Shown here: piece after piece, positions 1-7,228 of the stretch | Layout of the letters: each line of letters starts with the position of its first letter | Position numbering within the stretch: position 1 is the first letter of the stretch | NCBI RefSeq assembly: GCF_004348455.1 | Contig: NZ_SMKA01000061.1 | Location: forward strand, 1 to 34,976 | Direction: 5' to 3' | DNA from: Kribbella albertanoniae | GTDB lineage: Bacteria > Actinomycetota > Actinomycetes > Propionibacteriales > Kribbellaceae | Length of the DNA stretch: 34,976 nt | Program-made: the position numbers and the translations under genes | Notes under the pieces: generated by a model | Told to the model about the DNA's origin: nothing | The model's input: the letters and a program-made list of their open reading frames with translations, nothing else | Database searches by the model: none

Positions 1-15
1 GTGTATAAGAGACAG
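1..15 (+). other. Sequencing-adapter remnant (Tn5 mosaic end)
   Basis: The first 15 bases, GTGTATAAGAGACAG, are identical to the 3' part of the 19-bp Tn5 mosaic end used in Nextera library adapters. Genomic sequence appears to start at base 16. This is most simply untrimmed adapter at a contig end rather than a biological Tn5 end, because no transposon gene follows. The large minus-strand gene stays open through these bases only by chance. Confidence 0.9.
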
Positions 16-3000
16 GGGCGGTGAGGGTGGCGGTTGCGGGGTCGTACGACGCGACAGCCCAGAAGGGGGCGGTAGCGGCAGTGCCCATGTGGAGGTGGAG
101 GGTGGATTGCCAGTCTGCTGAGACTGGGAACGCGACCGGGACTCGGCGGCCGTCTTGTACGACGGTGGCCGTGGCGGGGGCCGTGGTTCCGCGGCGGAGG
201 GTTGTGGGGGCGGACAGCTCGAGGGTGTCCACGTGGGGGCGGAACTCGAGCTTGAGCCAGTCCCGCTTGTCGCTGACGCCGACCAGGGCCCAGCCGGTGA
301 AACCGCCGTCGTCCGGAGCGGCGGCAGGGCCCTTGCCGGAGTTGCCGGTGAGCGGGAGCAGGACGCCGTCGGTGCGGGTGGCAGCGAACGTGCCGGCGTG
401 GGCAGCCATGTAGGCGGCGCCCTTGCCAGTCGCGGCCCGGAAGTCGGCCAGCCACTTGACGATCAGCGCGGCCTCTTTGCGATCGCCGAGCTGGGAGTTC
501 TGCGTCGGCGACGGATCGTTGATCGGGTGGTGTGCCATCACGACGACGTTCCGGATCGCCTTGTTCCGCGCCGCATCATCCAGCTGCGCCCGCAGATCCA
601 GGATCTGGGCGAACCCACCGGCCCGCAACGATCCGAGCGACGAATCCCGCAATACAAAGCGTGTGCCCTTGTGGTCGAACGTGCTGGTCGGCGCCCCGAA
701 GACCTTCGTCCATTCGGACAAGTCGCCGGGCCCGTAGCTCTCGTGGTTGCCCGGCACGTAGTGCACCGGCACCTTCCCGCCGACCTCCTCGTCGAGGATC
801 TTCTTGGCCAGCGCGATATCCGGGCCGAACGCCCGGTCGACGAAGTCACCGTTGATCACCAGGAAGTCCGGGTGCTGCGCGAGCGCCTCGCGGATCGTCC
901 GGCGAGCCTGCTGCACGATGTCGGAGTCGGGGTTGTCGGCGGTGAACTGCGCATCCGACATCACCGCGAACCGCCACCGTCCGCTGGTGACAGTTCCGTC
1001 GGTGACGACCATCGGGTCGATCACCTTGGCCTGCGGCGCCAGGTTCACCGGCGGCGCGCTGCGCAGGGTCAAATCGTCGATCACGATCCGACCGGCGTAC
1101 TGCCGCGTCGGCACCGTCTCCACCACGTAGATCCGCCAGAACCGCAGCGGCATCGTCAGTCCCGGCGGGATCGTCGCCTCGACGTACTTCCAGCCGACCC
1201 AGTCCACCGCGGCCGCCAGGTTCAGCGTCTGCGCGGAACCACCGGCCGCGGTGTAGGCATTGGCGCGCAACCACGCGCCCTTGCCATCGCCGTACACCCA
1301 AGCCCCGAGCTTCTGCGGCTGCCCCGGCAACGTCTGCTGCGGGGTCTGCGCCAGGTACGCCGCCCGCGTCGCCGTACTGCCCGTGAGCGAGTAGTCGAGC
1401 GCGATCGCCTGCCCGCCGTCGTGACCTTCCGCCGCAGACCGCGAAGCCGTCGCAGCACCAGCCGGTACGGCGTTGGCCGCCCACTTGCTCACGTCGTCGA
1501 GCTCGTCCACGACCGTGCTCGCCAGCCCAGCCGTGACACTCAGCTGCGTGCTCAGCTTGCCAACTGTCGCGGTCACCACGGCCGAGACCGCTTCGTTGCT
1601 GAGGGCATTCACTTCAAATCCATTGCCTTTGGCAACTACATTCAGGACCGCCGGGTCGTAGCTCAGCTTCACGTCCCGCGGCTCGATCCACGTGGAGAAC
1701 CCGTCCGCGTCGTACCCGTCGATCTCGAAGAAGCCCTTCGCCGCGGCGTCCGCCAGCGACACCTGCCGGCTCGACGGCGCCAACCGGATCGGCGCTCCCA
1801 GCACTGTCATCGGGAACCTCCCGTTCGCCGTCCCCTGCACCGCACTGACCACCGCATCCCCGGCCCGCCGTCCCGTCACGACACCACGCTGATCGACGCG
1901 CACCGCACTCCCACCGAACCAGTACGGCGTACCTGGCGCAGGCGCAAAGGTTTCGTCATGACCGGTCGCAGTGAGCACGCGACTCAGTCCGCTGAGCACC
2001 CGGGAACTGCGCGACAGATCGGCATCCACGTCCGCGGCCGCCGTACCGGCTGCTTCGATCCGGAAGCCCTTGAGCCGGCCCGAACCCTTCACCGGGACCA
2101 GCCCGAGACCGTTCGGAACCACGCGCTCACCACCGTCGGAGGGATCGTTCACGACCGATGGCGATCCCTTGCCCGGCGTCCGAGCGAGCATCGTCGATGA
2201 GCCACCACCGTCGAGGTTCAGCGCATCGTCGGCCCCGAGGCCGATCATCAGCTGCCCCATCTCCTTCAGCGACAACCCGCGCGAGCCGGTCCCCCGGCCG
2301 TCGACGGTGAGCAGGATCATCCGGCTGCCGTCGGCGTCGAAGCCGATCGCCGTCCGCGGCGCAAGATCCGCATCCGGTACGTCGGCCGGCACCGCCCCGT
2401 CCTTCGCCAGCTGCACGTTCCCGCTGACCGCGACCGCCACCTTCGACGCGTCCGGCCGCAGCCCGTACTCCACGTCGACCTTCTCGCCGACCTCGAAGGC
2501 GGTGAGCGAGTCCGCCCCGGACTCGCGACCGATCAGCGCCTGCTCGTTGGGCGCCAACGCGGTGGTCCCCGGAGCCGCCGTCGACGAGACGACCACACCG
2601 TCGCGCAGGATCACCTCGCGAACAGTCGGCAGGCCGTCGACCGTCCGGGTCCGCGCCACGTCACCCCACTCCGGGGTGTAGAGACCGATGCCACCGGAGC
2701 CGATGGACGGTGAGTTGAGATTGGTCACCGCCAGCTTCACCGCGTCGTCGTCGGTGGCCGTCCCTTGCAGGAAGAGTTGGGCGATCCGGCCGAGTCCGTC
2801 CTTGCCGATCATCGCGCTCTCGTTGTGCCCGGCCGCCGGCGCGTTGATCAGCCGACCGCCCTGCTCGACGCCGACACCGAGCGGCGCGGTCGTGTCGTTG
2901 ATGTCGAAGAAGTCGCCGTTGACCCCGGCGATCGCGCCCTTGCGAGCGAGCTGCTGACTCAGCGGCGAACCGCCGGCGACCTTGCCGGTGTTGACGTAGT

Positions 3001-3268
3001 CGACCGTCACACCGTGCTTGTCGAGGTCGGTGGTGAGCAGGTCACCCCGCAACCAGCCGCGCGGATCAAGCCGCTCGAACGAGGTGTACGTGACACCGGG
3101 CGCAACCGGGCTGTCGTCCCGACTGGCAACCACGCCATCGCCGGCGAGCGCGGAGGTGGGGATCGGGGCAGTCCCCGAAGCAAGCGCGGCGTACGCGGGA
3201 GTTAGTGCGGCACCGGCGAGCAGACCGGCGACAGCGAGCGCAGTACAGGCAGGACGGACGAGCGGCAC
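1..3268 (-). CDS. Secreted phosphodiester glycosidase / metallophosphoesterase fusion (3' end missing)
   Basis: The gene starts at GTG 3268, five bases after a GGAGG, and runs off the left edge after about 1084 genomic codons. The N-terminus (MPLVRPACTALAVAGLLAG..., Ala-rich cleavage region near residue 28) is a Sec signal peptide. Residues about 110-360 form a NAGPA-like phosphodiester glycosidase domain: GVNGDFFD near residue 119 and NLDGGGSSTM near 350 are its hallmark motifs. A middle region with a jelly-roll-like carbohydrate-binding look follows (about 560-740). A calcineurin-like metallophosphoesterase occupies about 765-930, with FAVMSDAQ, VINGDFVD, GNHES and MAHHP metal-binding motifs. 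The family cleaves sugar phosphodiesters; coupling it to a phosphatase suggests sequential attack on an extracellular phosphodiester-linked glycan or teichoic-acid-like polymer (inference). The last few codons are adapter. Confidence 0.88.
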   Translation of the reverse strand, partial: MPLVRPACTALAVAGLLAGAALTPAYAALASGTAPIPTSALAGDGVVASRDDSPVAPGVTYTSFERLDPRGWLRGDLLTTDLDKHGVTVDYVNTGKVAGGSPLSQQLARKGAIAGVNGDFFDINDTTAPLGVGVEQGGRLINAPAAGHNESAMIGKDGLGRIAQLFLQGTATDDDAVKLAVTNLNSPSIGSGGIGLYTPEWGDVARTRTVDGLPTVREVILRDGVVVSSTAAPGTTALAPNEQALIGRESGADSLTAFEVGEKVDVEYGLRPDASKVAVAVSGNVQLAKDGAVPADVPDADLAPRTAIGFDADGSRMILLTVDGRGTGSRGLSLKEMGQLMIGLGADDALNLDGGGSSTMLARTPGKGSPSVVNDPSDGGERVVPNGLGLVPVKGSGRLKGFRIEAAGTAAADVDADLSRSSRVLSGLSRVLTATGHDETFAPAPGTPYWFGGSAVRVDQRGVVTGRRAGDAVVSAVQGTANGRFPMTVLGAPIRLAPSSRQVSLADAAAKGFFEIDGYDADGFSTWIEPRDVKLSYDPAVLNVVAKGNGFEVNALSNEAVSAVVTATVGKLSTQLSVTAGLASTVVDELDDVSKWAANAVPAGAATASRSAAEGHDGGQAIALDYSLTGSTATRAAYLAQTPQQTLPGQPQKLGAWVYGDGKGAWLRANAYTAAGGSAQTLNLAAAVDWVGWKYVEATIPPGLTMPLRFWRIYVVETVPTRQYAGRIVIDDLTLRSAPPVNLAPQAKVIDPMVVTDGTVTSGRWRFAVMSDAQFTADNPDSDIVQQARRTIREALAQHPDFLVINGDFVDRAFGPDIALAKKILDEEVGGKVPVHYVPGNHESYGPGDLSEWTKVFGAPTSTFDHKGTRFVLRDSSLGSLRAGGFAQILDLRAQLDDAARNKAIRNVVVMAHHPINDPSPTQNSQLGDRKEAALIVKWLADFRAATGKGAAYMAAHAGTFAATRTDGVLLPLTGNSGKGPAAAPDDGGFTGWALVGVSDKRDWLKLEFRPHVDTLELSAPTTLRRGTTAPATATVVQDGRRVPVAFPVSADWQSTLHLHMGTAATAPFWAVASYDPATATLTAPVSYT

Positions 3269-3276
3269 GGGAGCCT

Positions 3277-3326
3277 CCACTGATTAAGAGCCGGTGACAA
3301 AGTAACGTCACCGGCAATCAAGTGGA
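3277..3326 (-). terminator. Hairpin between rhodanese and phosphodiesterase genes
   Basis: Nine-base arms GCCGGTGAC (3290-3298) and GTCACCGGC (3308-3316) enclose a 9-base loop. An outer, imperfect stem pairs CCACTGATT (3277-3285) with AATC-A-AGTGG (3317-3326). It lies between the rhodanese stop and the GTG of the next minus-strand gene. It could end rhodanese transcription, or, since its foot overlaps the GGAGG by two bases, influence translation of the downstream gene. There is no U-run. Confidence 0.5.
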
Positions 3327-3352
3327 AGCTTTTCTTCCCGAACAGTAGGTGA

Positions 3353-3700
3353 TCAGTCGGTGCTGACCGGCTTGCCGAGGGTCTGCCAGGCGTGCATCCC
3401 GCCGTCGAGGTTGATCGCCTCGCGGCCGACCGAGTTCAGGAACTGGGTGGCCATCCCGGACCGGCCGCCGACCGCGCAGACGCAGAGGACCTTCTGGTCG
3501 TTCGGCACTTCGCCGACCCGCTCCTGCAGGTCACCGAGCGGGATGTGCTTGGCGCCGTCGATATGACCACGCGCCCACTCGTCCGGCTCGCGCACGTCCA
3601 GGACGAACGCCTCCGCGAGCAGCGCGTCATCGAGCTCGGCCACCACGACCGACGGGATCTGCTGATTCTGGAACATGCCCCCGATGATGTCAGATCTCAC
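3353..3700 (-). CDS. Rhodanese-like domain protein (single domain)
   Basis: A 115-residue single rhodanese domain. VLDVREPDEWARGHIDGAKHIPL is the domain's N-terminal half, and the active-site loop C-A-V-G-G-R-S-G gives the catalytic Cys75 and Arg80 (CxxxxR). NLDGGMHAW is the usual C-terminal motif. Such proteins carry persulfide sulfur in cytoplasmic sulfur transfer or detoxification; the acceptor here is unknown. GTG 3700 is preferred because AGGTGA lies seven bases upstream; ATG 3676 is an alternative start and has only a G-run immediately before it. The gene is divergent from the protease, with a palindrome in the short gap. Confidence 0.9.
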   Translation of the reverse strand: MRSDIIGGMFQNQQIPSVVVAELDDALLAEAFVLDVREPDEWARGHIDGAKHIPLGDLQERVGEVPNDQKVLCVCAVGGRSGMATQFLNSVGREAINLDGGMHAWQTLGKPVSTD

Positions 3701-3722
3701 AATGGTTCACCTGCGAACCGTT
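3701..3722. promoter_or_regulatory. Imperfect palindrome in the rhodanese/protease divergent gap
   Basis: AATGGTTC (3701-3708) and AACGGTTC on the other strand (3715-3722) form 8-base arms with one mismatch around ACCTGC; the core GGTTC-N6-GAACC is perfect. It occupies the whole 20-28 bp between the divergent starts and could be a shared operator. No regulator for it is evident nearby. Confidence 0.4.
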
Positions 3723-4611
3723 GAATTATGAGAGCGCTTCCCCTCTTGCGGTGGCCACCGCGGTTGCCGCCCCCGTGGCCGGGACCACTTCCATCCAGGC
3801 GCCGGCCCAGAGCAAAGCGACCGACTACTGGACCGCCGAGAAGATGGCCAACGCCATTCCGTACGACCTCGCGCCGGACGCCAAAGGCACCCACGGCAAG
3901 GCCGTGAACAACACCAGCGGTGTTGCCTCGCACCCGGTCGCGCCGAAGGGCAACACCACCATGGCCGACCCGGTCCCGAGCACCGCAGGCAAGCTGTTCT
4001 TCACTATCGGCAGTGCCAACTACGTCTGCTCGGCAGCCACGATCAACAACAACTACAAGAACCTGATCATCACCGCCGGACACTGCGTGCACAGCGGCCG
4101 CGGTGGCGGCTGGCACGGCAACTTCGTGTTCGCCCCGGCCTACTACAACGGCAACTCCGGGTACGGCGCCTACAGCTGGAGCAACGTCCGGACGTTCAAC
4201 TCCTGGATCAACAACAGCGACTTCAGCCACGACCAGGCGTTCATCACGCTCCAGAAGCGCAACAACGTCAACGTCGTCGACGCAGTCGGTGGCAACGGCC
4301 TCGTCTGGGGCAACGGCCGCGCCCAGGCCAACACCCGGATCTGGGGCTGGCCGGCCGAGCCGCCGTACAACGGCCAGGTCCCGTACTACTGCGACGGCAA
4401 CACCTACGCCTGGGGCTCCACCGACGCAGCCCTCCCCTGCAGCATGAACGGCGGCGCCAGCGGCGGCCCCTGGCTGAAGGACCGCATCGACGCCAACCTC
4501 GGCTACGTCTTCGCCGAAACCTCCCGCCGAACCACCAGCGGCACCCCCCTCCTCCTAGCCACCCCAAACTCCGGCGACGTAAAAACCATGTTCGACCTAA
4601 TGACGACCTAG
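3721..4611 (+). CDS. Secreted trypsin-like serine protease, N-terminus probably frameshifted
   Basis: The body is a chymotrypsin-fold (S1-type) protease of the glutamyl-endopeptidase-like actinobacterial group. His121 in ITAGHC, Asp171 in SDFSHDQAF and Ser247 in NGGASGGPW make a full catalytic triad. A propeptide-like segment precedes the domain. The only in-frame start is TTG 3721, giving a poor export signal (MNYESASPLAVATAVAAPVAG) with no basic n-region. In the +1 frame an ATG at 3728 reads MRALPL, which would join LAVATAVAAP into a normal signal peptide if one base were restored in CCCCTCTTG (about 3740-3748). I infer either a one-base sequencing or assembly error or a recent inactivating frameshift. 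No clear ribosome site precedes either start. The gene ends at TAG 4609-4611. Confidence 0.8.
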   Translation: MNYESASPLAVATAVAAPVAGTTSIQAPAQSKATDYWTAEKMANAIPYDLAPDAKGTHGKAVNNTSGVASHPVAPKGNTTMADPVPSTAGKLFFTIGSANYVCSAATINNNYKNLIITAGHCVHSGRGGGWHGNFVFAPAYYNGNSGYGAYSWSNVRTFNSWINNSDFSHDQAFITLQKRNNVNVVDAVGGNGLVWGNGRAQANTRIWGWPAEPPYNGQVPYYCDGNTYAWGSTDAALPCSMNGGASGGPWLKDRIDANLGYVFAETSRRTTSGTPLLLATPNSGDVKTMFDLMTT

Positions 4612-4685
4612 CGGCCAACCGCCCGCCCCGGCGGGGCGTCCGCGTCCAGACCCACCCTCATCACCCAGCGCGAGAACCTCCCAAC

Positions 4686-4871
4686 GACAGGACGTATACC
4701 CCCACTGCACCCCGTTGCCACGCTCACCATCACCGGCCCGGGAACGCAACAGGCGCATACGTCCTGTCCTTCGGAAGTTGCGTCGGGAAGGACACGTAGT
4801 AGTCGCCTCGCGAGACATGCCCGCGCCTGTGGAAGAGCATCCGAGCAGCTGGCCGGGCACTACTACGTGTC
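4686..4871. repeat. Three overlapping inverted repeats (structured intergenic element)
   Basis: Arm pair A: GACAGGACGTAT (4686-4697) and its exact complement at 4757-4768. Pair B: TGTCCTTC (4765-4772) and GAAGGACA (4787-4794). Pair C: GACACGTAGTAGT (4791-4803) and ACTACTACGTGTC (4859-4871). A spans 83 bp and C spans 81 bp. B shares four bases with A and four with C, so the folds A+C and B are mutually exclusive. The arms are perfect at 12, 8 and 13 bp. Whether this is a decayed mobile element, a structured RNA or a recombination target cannot be told from one copy. Confidence 0.75.
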
Positions 4872-4881
4872 GCTAGCGACA
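4868..4881. repeat. 14-bp perfect palindrome
   Basis: TGTCGCTAGCGACA reads the same on both strands and abuts the right arm of inverted repeat C. Possible protein-binding site; function unknown. Confidence 0.5.
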
Positions 4882-5263
4882 TCCAGGTGCTTGCCGGACT
4901 TGGTGGACCACGTCCACGAGTGGGTCGGCTGTCCCCCGTGCTCCTGTCCGTCGATCACCGGCGGCACGGTCGTCTCAGTCGAGGCGGGGCTGCTTGGTGT
5001 GACACGTCGAGTGAACCCACCGTGCGGATGGCAATCGCGGTGAGCGGACGGCGGACCGCCGGCACTGTCCAACTCGGTCCGGGCGGCGCGATCCACGCTC
5101 AGCCGGTCCTGCCTGGCCGCCGCAGGAGCAGGTTGGTCAGTGGCACAGGTCCACCCTCGACCAGCAGCACCCAGAAGCAAACGCGAGCGAAGCCACCGTG
5201 CCCCGGTGACCGCGTCGTTCCACCCCACACATCGGGCGGGTGGGGCCGAGCGCGGTTCGGGGG

Positions 5264-6121
5264 TTATTTAAGGAGTTTTGAGAGGCGGCGGTCGGCCAGG
5301 GGTTTGCCGCCGGTTTGGCAGGTTGCGCAGTACTGCAAGGACGAATCGGCGAAGCTCACCTCGCGGACCACATCGCCGCAGACCGGGCATTTCTGGCCGG
5401 TGCGGCCGTGGACTCGGAGGCCGGACTTCTTCTCGGACTTCAGGTCCTGTACGGCGAGGCCGGCGGAGCGGTCGACCGCGTCCTGCAGGGTTGAGCGCAT
5501 CGCGTCGTACAGGGTCTGGAGGTCGTCGTCGGTCAGGTTCGACGCGGGTTTGAAGGGGCTCATCTTGGCGACGTGCAGGATCTCGTCGGAGTAGGCGTTG
5601 CCGATGCCGGCGATCACCGACTGGTTGCGCAGCACGCCCTTCAGTTGCACGCGGCCGGCCTTCTTCAGGATCGCGCCGAACTCCTCGATGGACAGCGAGA
5701 ACGGCTCCGGCCCGAGCCGCGCGATCCCCGGCACCTCGGCCGGATCGCGGACGACGTACACCGCAAGCTTCTTCTGGGTCCCGGCCTCGGTCAGGTCAAA
5801 CCCTGACCCGTCGTCGAACGCCGTCCGCAACGCGATCGGACCCTTGCCGGGGCGGACCAGCGTGGTGGACTGCTCGTCGCGCCAGCGCAGCCAGCCGGCG
5901 CGGGCCAGGTGGATGATCAGGTGCACGCCCTGCGCCGAGAAGTCGAGGAACTTCCCGTGCCGCTGGACGTCGTCGATCAGCAGCCCGACCAGCGCCGAGA
6001 CCGGCGGGTCGTACGTCTTCAGGGCGCTGATCGCGGTGATGTCCGCGCGCACGAACGCCCGCCCGACGGCGCGCTCCCGCAGGAAAACCGCCAGCGACTC
6101 GACCTCCGGCAACTCAGGCAC
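5264..6121 (-). CDS. Fpg/Nei family DNA glycosylase
   Basis: The 285-residue protein starts MPELPEVES, where the N-terminal proline exposed after Met removal and Glu3 are the catalytic residues of bifunctional DNA glycosylase/AP lyases; this fixes the GTG 6121 start although GGAGG sits almost against it. HGKFLDF near residue 55 supplies the conserved lysine, GIGNAYSDEIL is the helix-two-turn-helix motif, and CPVCGDVV...CATC (residues about 244-268) is the C-terminal zinc finger. It removes oxidised bases in base-excision repair in the cytoplasm. Whether it prefers 8-oxoguanine (MutM) or pyrimidine lesions (Nei) cannot be settled here. It stands alone between the repeat-rich gap and a divergent small gene. 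Confidence 0.92.
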   Translation of the reverse strand: MPELPEVESLAVFLRERAVGRAFVRADITAISALKTYDPPVSALVGLLIDDVQRHGKFLDFSAQGVHLIIHLARAGWLRWRDEQSTTLVRPGKGPIALRTAFDDGSGFDLTEAGTQKKLAVYVVRDPAEVPGIARLGPEPFSLSIEEFGAILKKAGRVQLKGVLRNQSVIAGIGNAYSDEILHVAKMSPFKPASNLTDDDLQTLYDAMRSTLQDAVDRSAGLAVQDLKSEKKSGLRVHGRTGQKCPVCGDVVREVSFADSSLQYCATCQTGGKPLADRRLSKLLK

Positions 6122-6224
6122 CCCTCCAGTGTGCCTGATACCAGGGACAGTTTCGGGTGATCACCCATGGGAACGGGTTGTGCAGGCGACTACTGTCGGA
6201 AGCAATTCAACGAAGGAGGCCCCC

Positions 6225-6368
6225 ATGGGAGGCTTGGTGAAGAACTTGCTGAAGGGCGCTGTGGTCGCCAAGGTGGTTCAGGTTGCGCAGCGTGAGCTGA
6301 GCAAGCCGCAGAACCAGCAGAAGATCAAGCAGGCGTTCCAGAAGATCCAGCAGCGCCGTTCACACTGA
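6225..6368 (+). CDS. Small basic protein, 47 residues, unknown function
   Basis: ATG 6225 is preceded by AAGGAGG at a good distance (6213-6219). The product MGGLVKNLLKGAVVAKVVQV... is rich in Lys, Gln and Val and looks like a single amphipathic helix followed by a Gln/Lys-rich tail (QNQQKIKQAFQKIQQRR). No domain is recognised. Third-position usage fits neighbouring genes. Its TGA directly abuts the TCA (reverse-strand TGA) of the methyltransferase, forming TGATCA with no gap, so there is no room for a separate terminator. Confidence 0.75.
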   Translation: MGGLVKNLLKGAVVAKVVQVAQRELSKPQNQQKIKQAFQKIQQRRSH

Positions 6369-7187
6369 TCAGGGCTTGTGTGCCTGCAGGGTGTAGGTAG
6401 CAGCCAGACGCTCGGGGTTGTCGGTGAGTCGCCACTCACCGGCACCATCTACGGTCATCAGACCGTCCAGGCCACACCACGGCGCACTGTCGTGCTCGGC
6501 GAGTGAATCGAAGACCAGCCCTGCGTTCTGTACGGCGGTGATGGTCTCGCCGAGCCCGTGGTTCCAGTCGTGCGTGGTGTTCGCGCTGAACTCGACGTCC
6601 GTCTCCACGTAGGTGCCACCCTCGTCGAAGACCGTCGCTTCCGGCATCTCGAAGTACGGGTACTTGAGCTCGACCTTGCCAGCAATGGATTCCAGCGCCC
6701 ACAACATCGGGTGCCCCTCGCGGAGGAACAGCCGCCCACCCGGCTTCAGCAAGCCGGCCACCGTCTGCGCCCACCGATTGATGTCCGGGATCCAGCACAA
6801 CGCCCCGATCCCGGTGTAAACCAGGTCGTACGTCGACGCCCCGAGCACCTCGACCGCGTCGTACACGTCGGCGACGTGGAAGTCGGCCTCCAGCCCGAGC
6901 CGATCGGCCAGCCCCTGCGCCGCCTCGACCGCGGGCGGCGAGAAGTCCAGCCCGCTCATCCGCGCCCCGAGCCGCGCCAGCGACAGCGTGTCCGTCCCGA
7001 TATGGCACTGCAGATGCACGCCGCGCAACCCCGAGATATCCCCGAGCCGCGGCAGATCGAACCGCACCACTTCACTCAGGTACGACGGATCCTTCTCAAA
7101 CGAGGCCACGTGATAGCTCGGTGAAGCCACGTGGGCCGGGACGCGCTCGTCCCAGCTGGCTCGGTTGATCTCGCGGTAGTCGGTCAC
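6369..7187 (-). CDS. Class I SAM-dependent methyltransferase
   Basis: The 272-residue protein has the Rossmann methyltransferase fold: motif I appears as VHLQCHIGTDTLSLARLGA, the acidic ribose-binding residue in MSGLDFSP, and motif III/post III in LLKPGGRLFLREGHP. HLQCHIGTD is typical of a UbiE/BioC-like actinobacterial subfamily of unknown substrate. The start is GTG 7187 (MTDYREINRASWDERV). No biosynthetic partner is adjacent, so the acceptor molecule is unknown. Confidence 0.88.
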   Translation of the reverse strand: MTDYREINRASWDERVPAHVASPSYHVASFEKDPSYLSEVVRFDLPRLGDISGLRGVHLQCHIGTDTLSLARLGARMSGLDFSPPAVEAAQGLADRLGLEADFHVADVYDAVEVLGASTYDLVYTGIGALCWIPDINRWAQTVAGLLKPGGRLFLREGHPMLWALESIAGKVELKYPYFEMPEATVFDEGGTYVETDVEFSANTTHDWNHGLGETITAVQNAGLVFDSLAEHDSAPWCGLDGLMTVDGAGEWRLTDNPERLAATYTLQAHKP

Positions 7188-7228
7188 CGCCCGACTGTGA
7201 CACAGCCGGGCGGTGGGGTTCGACCGGT

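Larger units (their letters stand above)
4612..5263. other. Gene-poor interval
   Basis: About 650 bp follow the protease and precede the 3' end of the DNA glycosylase gene. It holds the overlapping inverted repeats listed separately (4686-4881). One minus-strand open frame (4863-5228, 121 codons) has only mixed third-position bias and no recognisable domain; its double stop TAG-TAG lies in an inverted-repeat arm. I do not call it a gene. Nothing else convincing is seen. Confidence 0.6.

Noticed and set aside
1..15. True Tn5-type transposon end
   Set aside because: Only the adapter-derived part of the mosaic end is present, exactly at the sequence edge, with no transposase or second end.
155..2200. 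Long plus-strand open frame of 681 codons
   Set aside because: It is the antisense shadow of the secreted phosphodiesterase; the product is Arg/Pro-rich with no domain, while the minus strand shows signal peptide and catalytic motifs.
4863..5228. Minus-strand open frame of 121 codons
   Set aside because: Codon bias is mixed, no family is recognised, there is no good ribosome site, and its end lies inside an inverted repeat.
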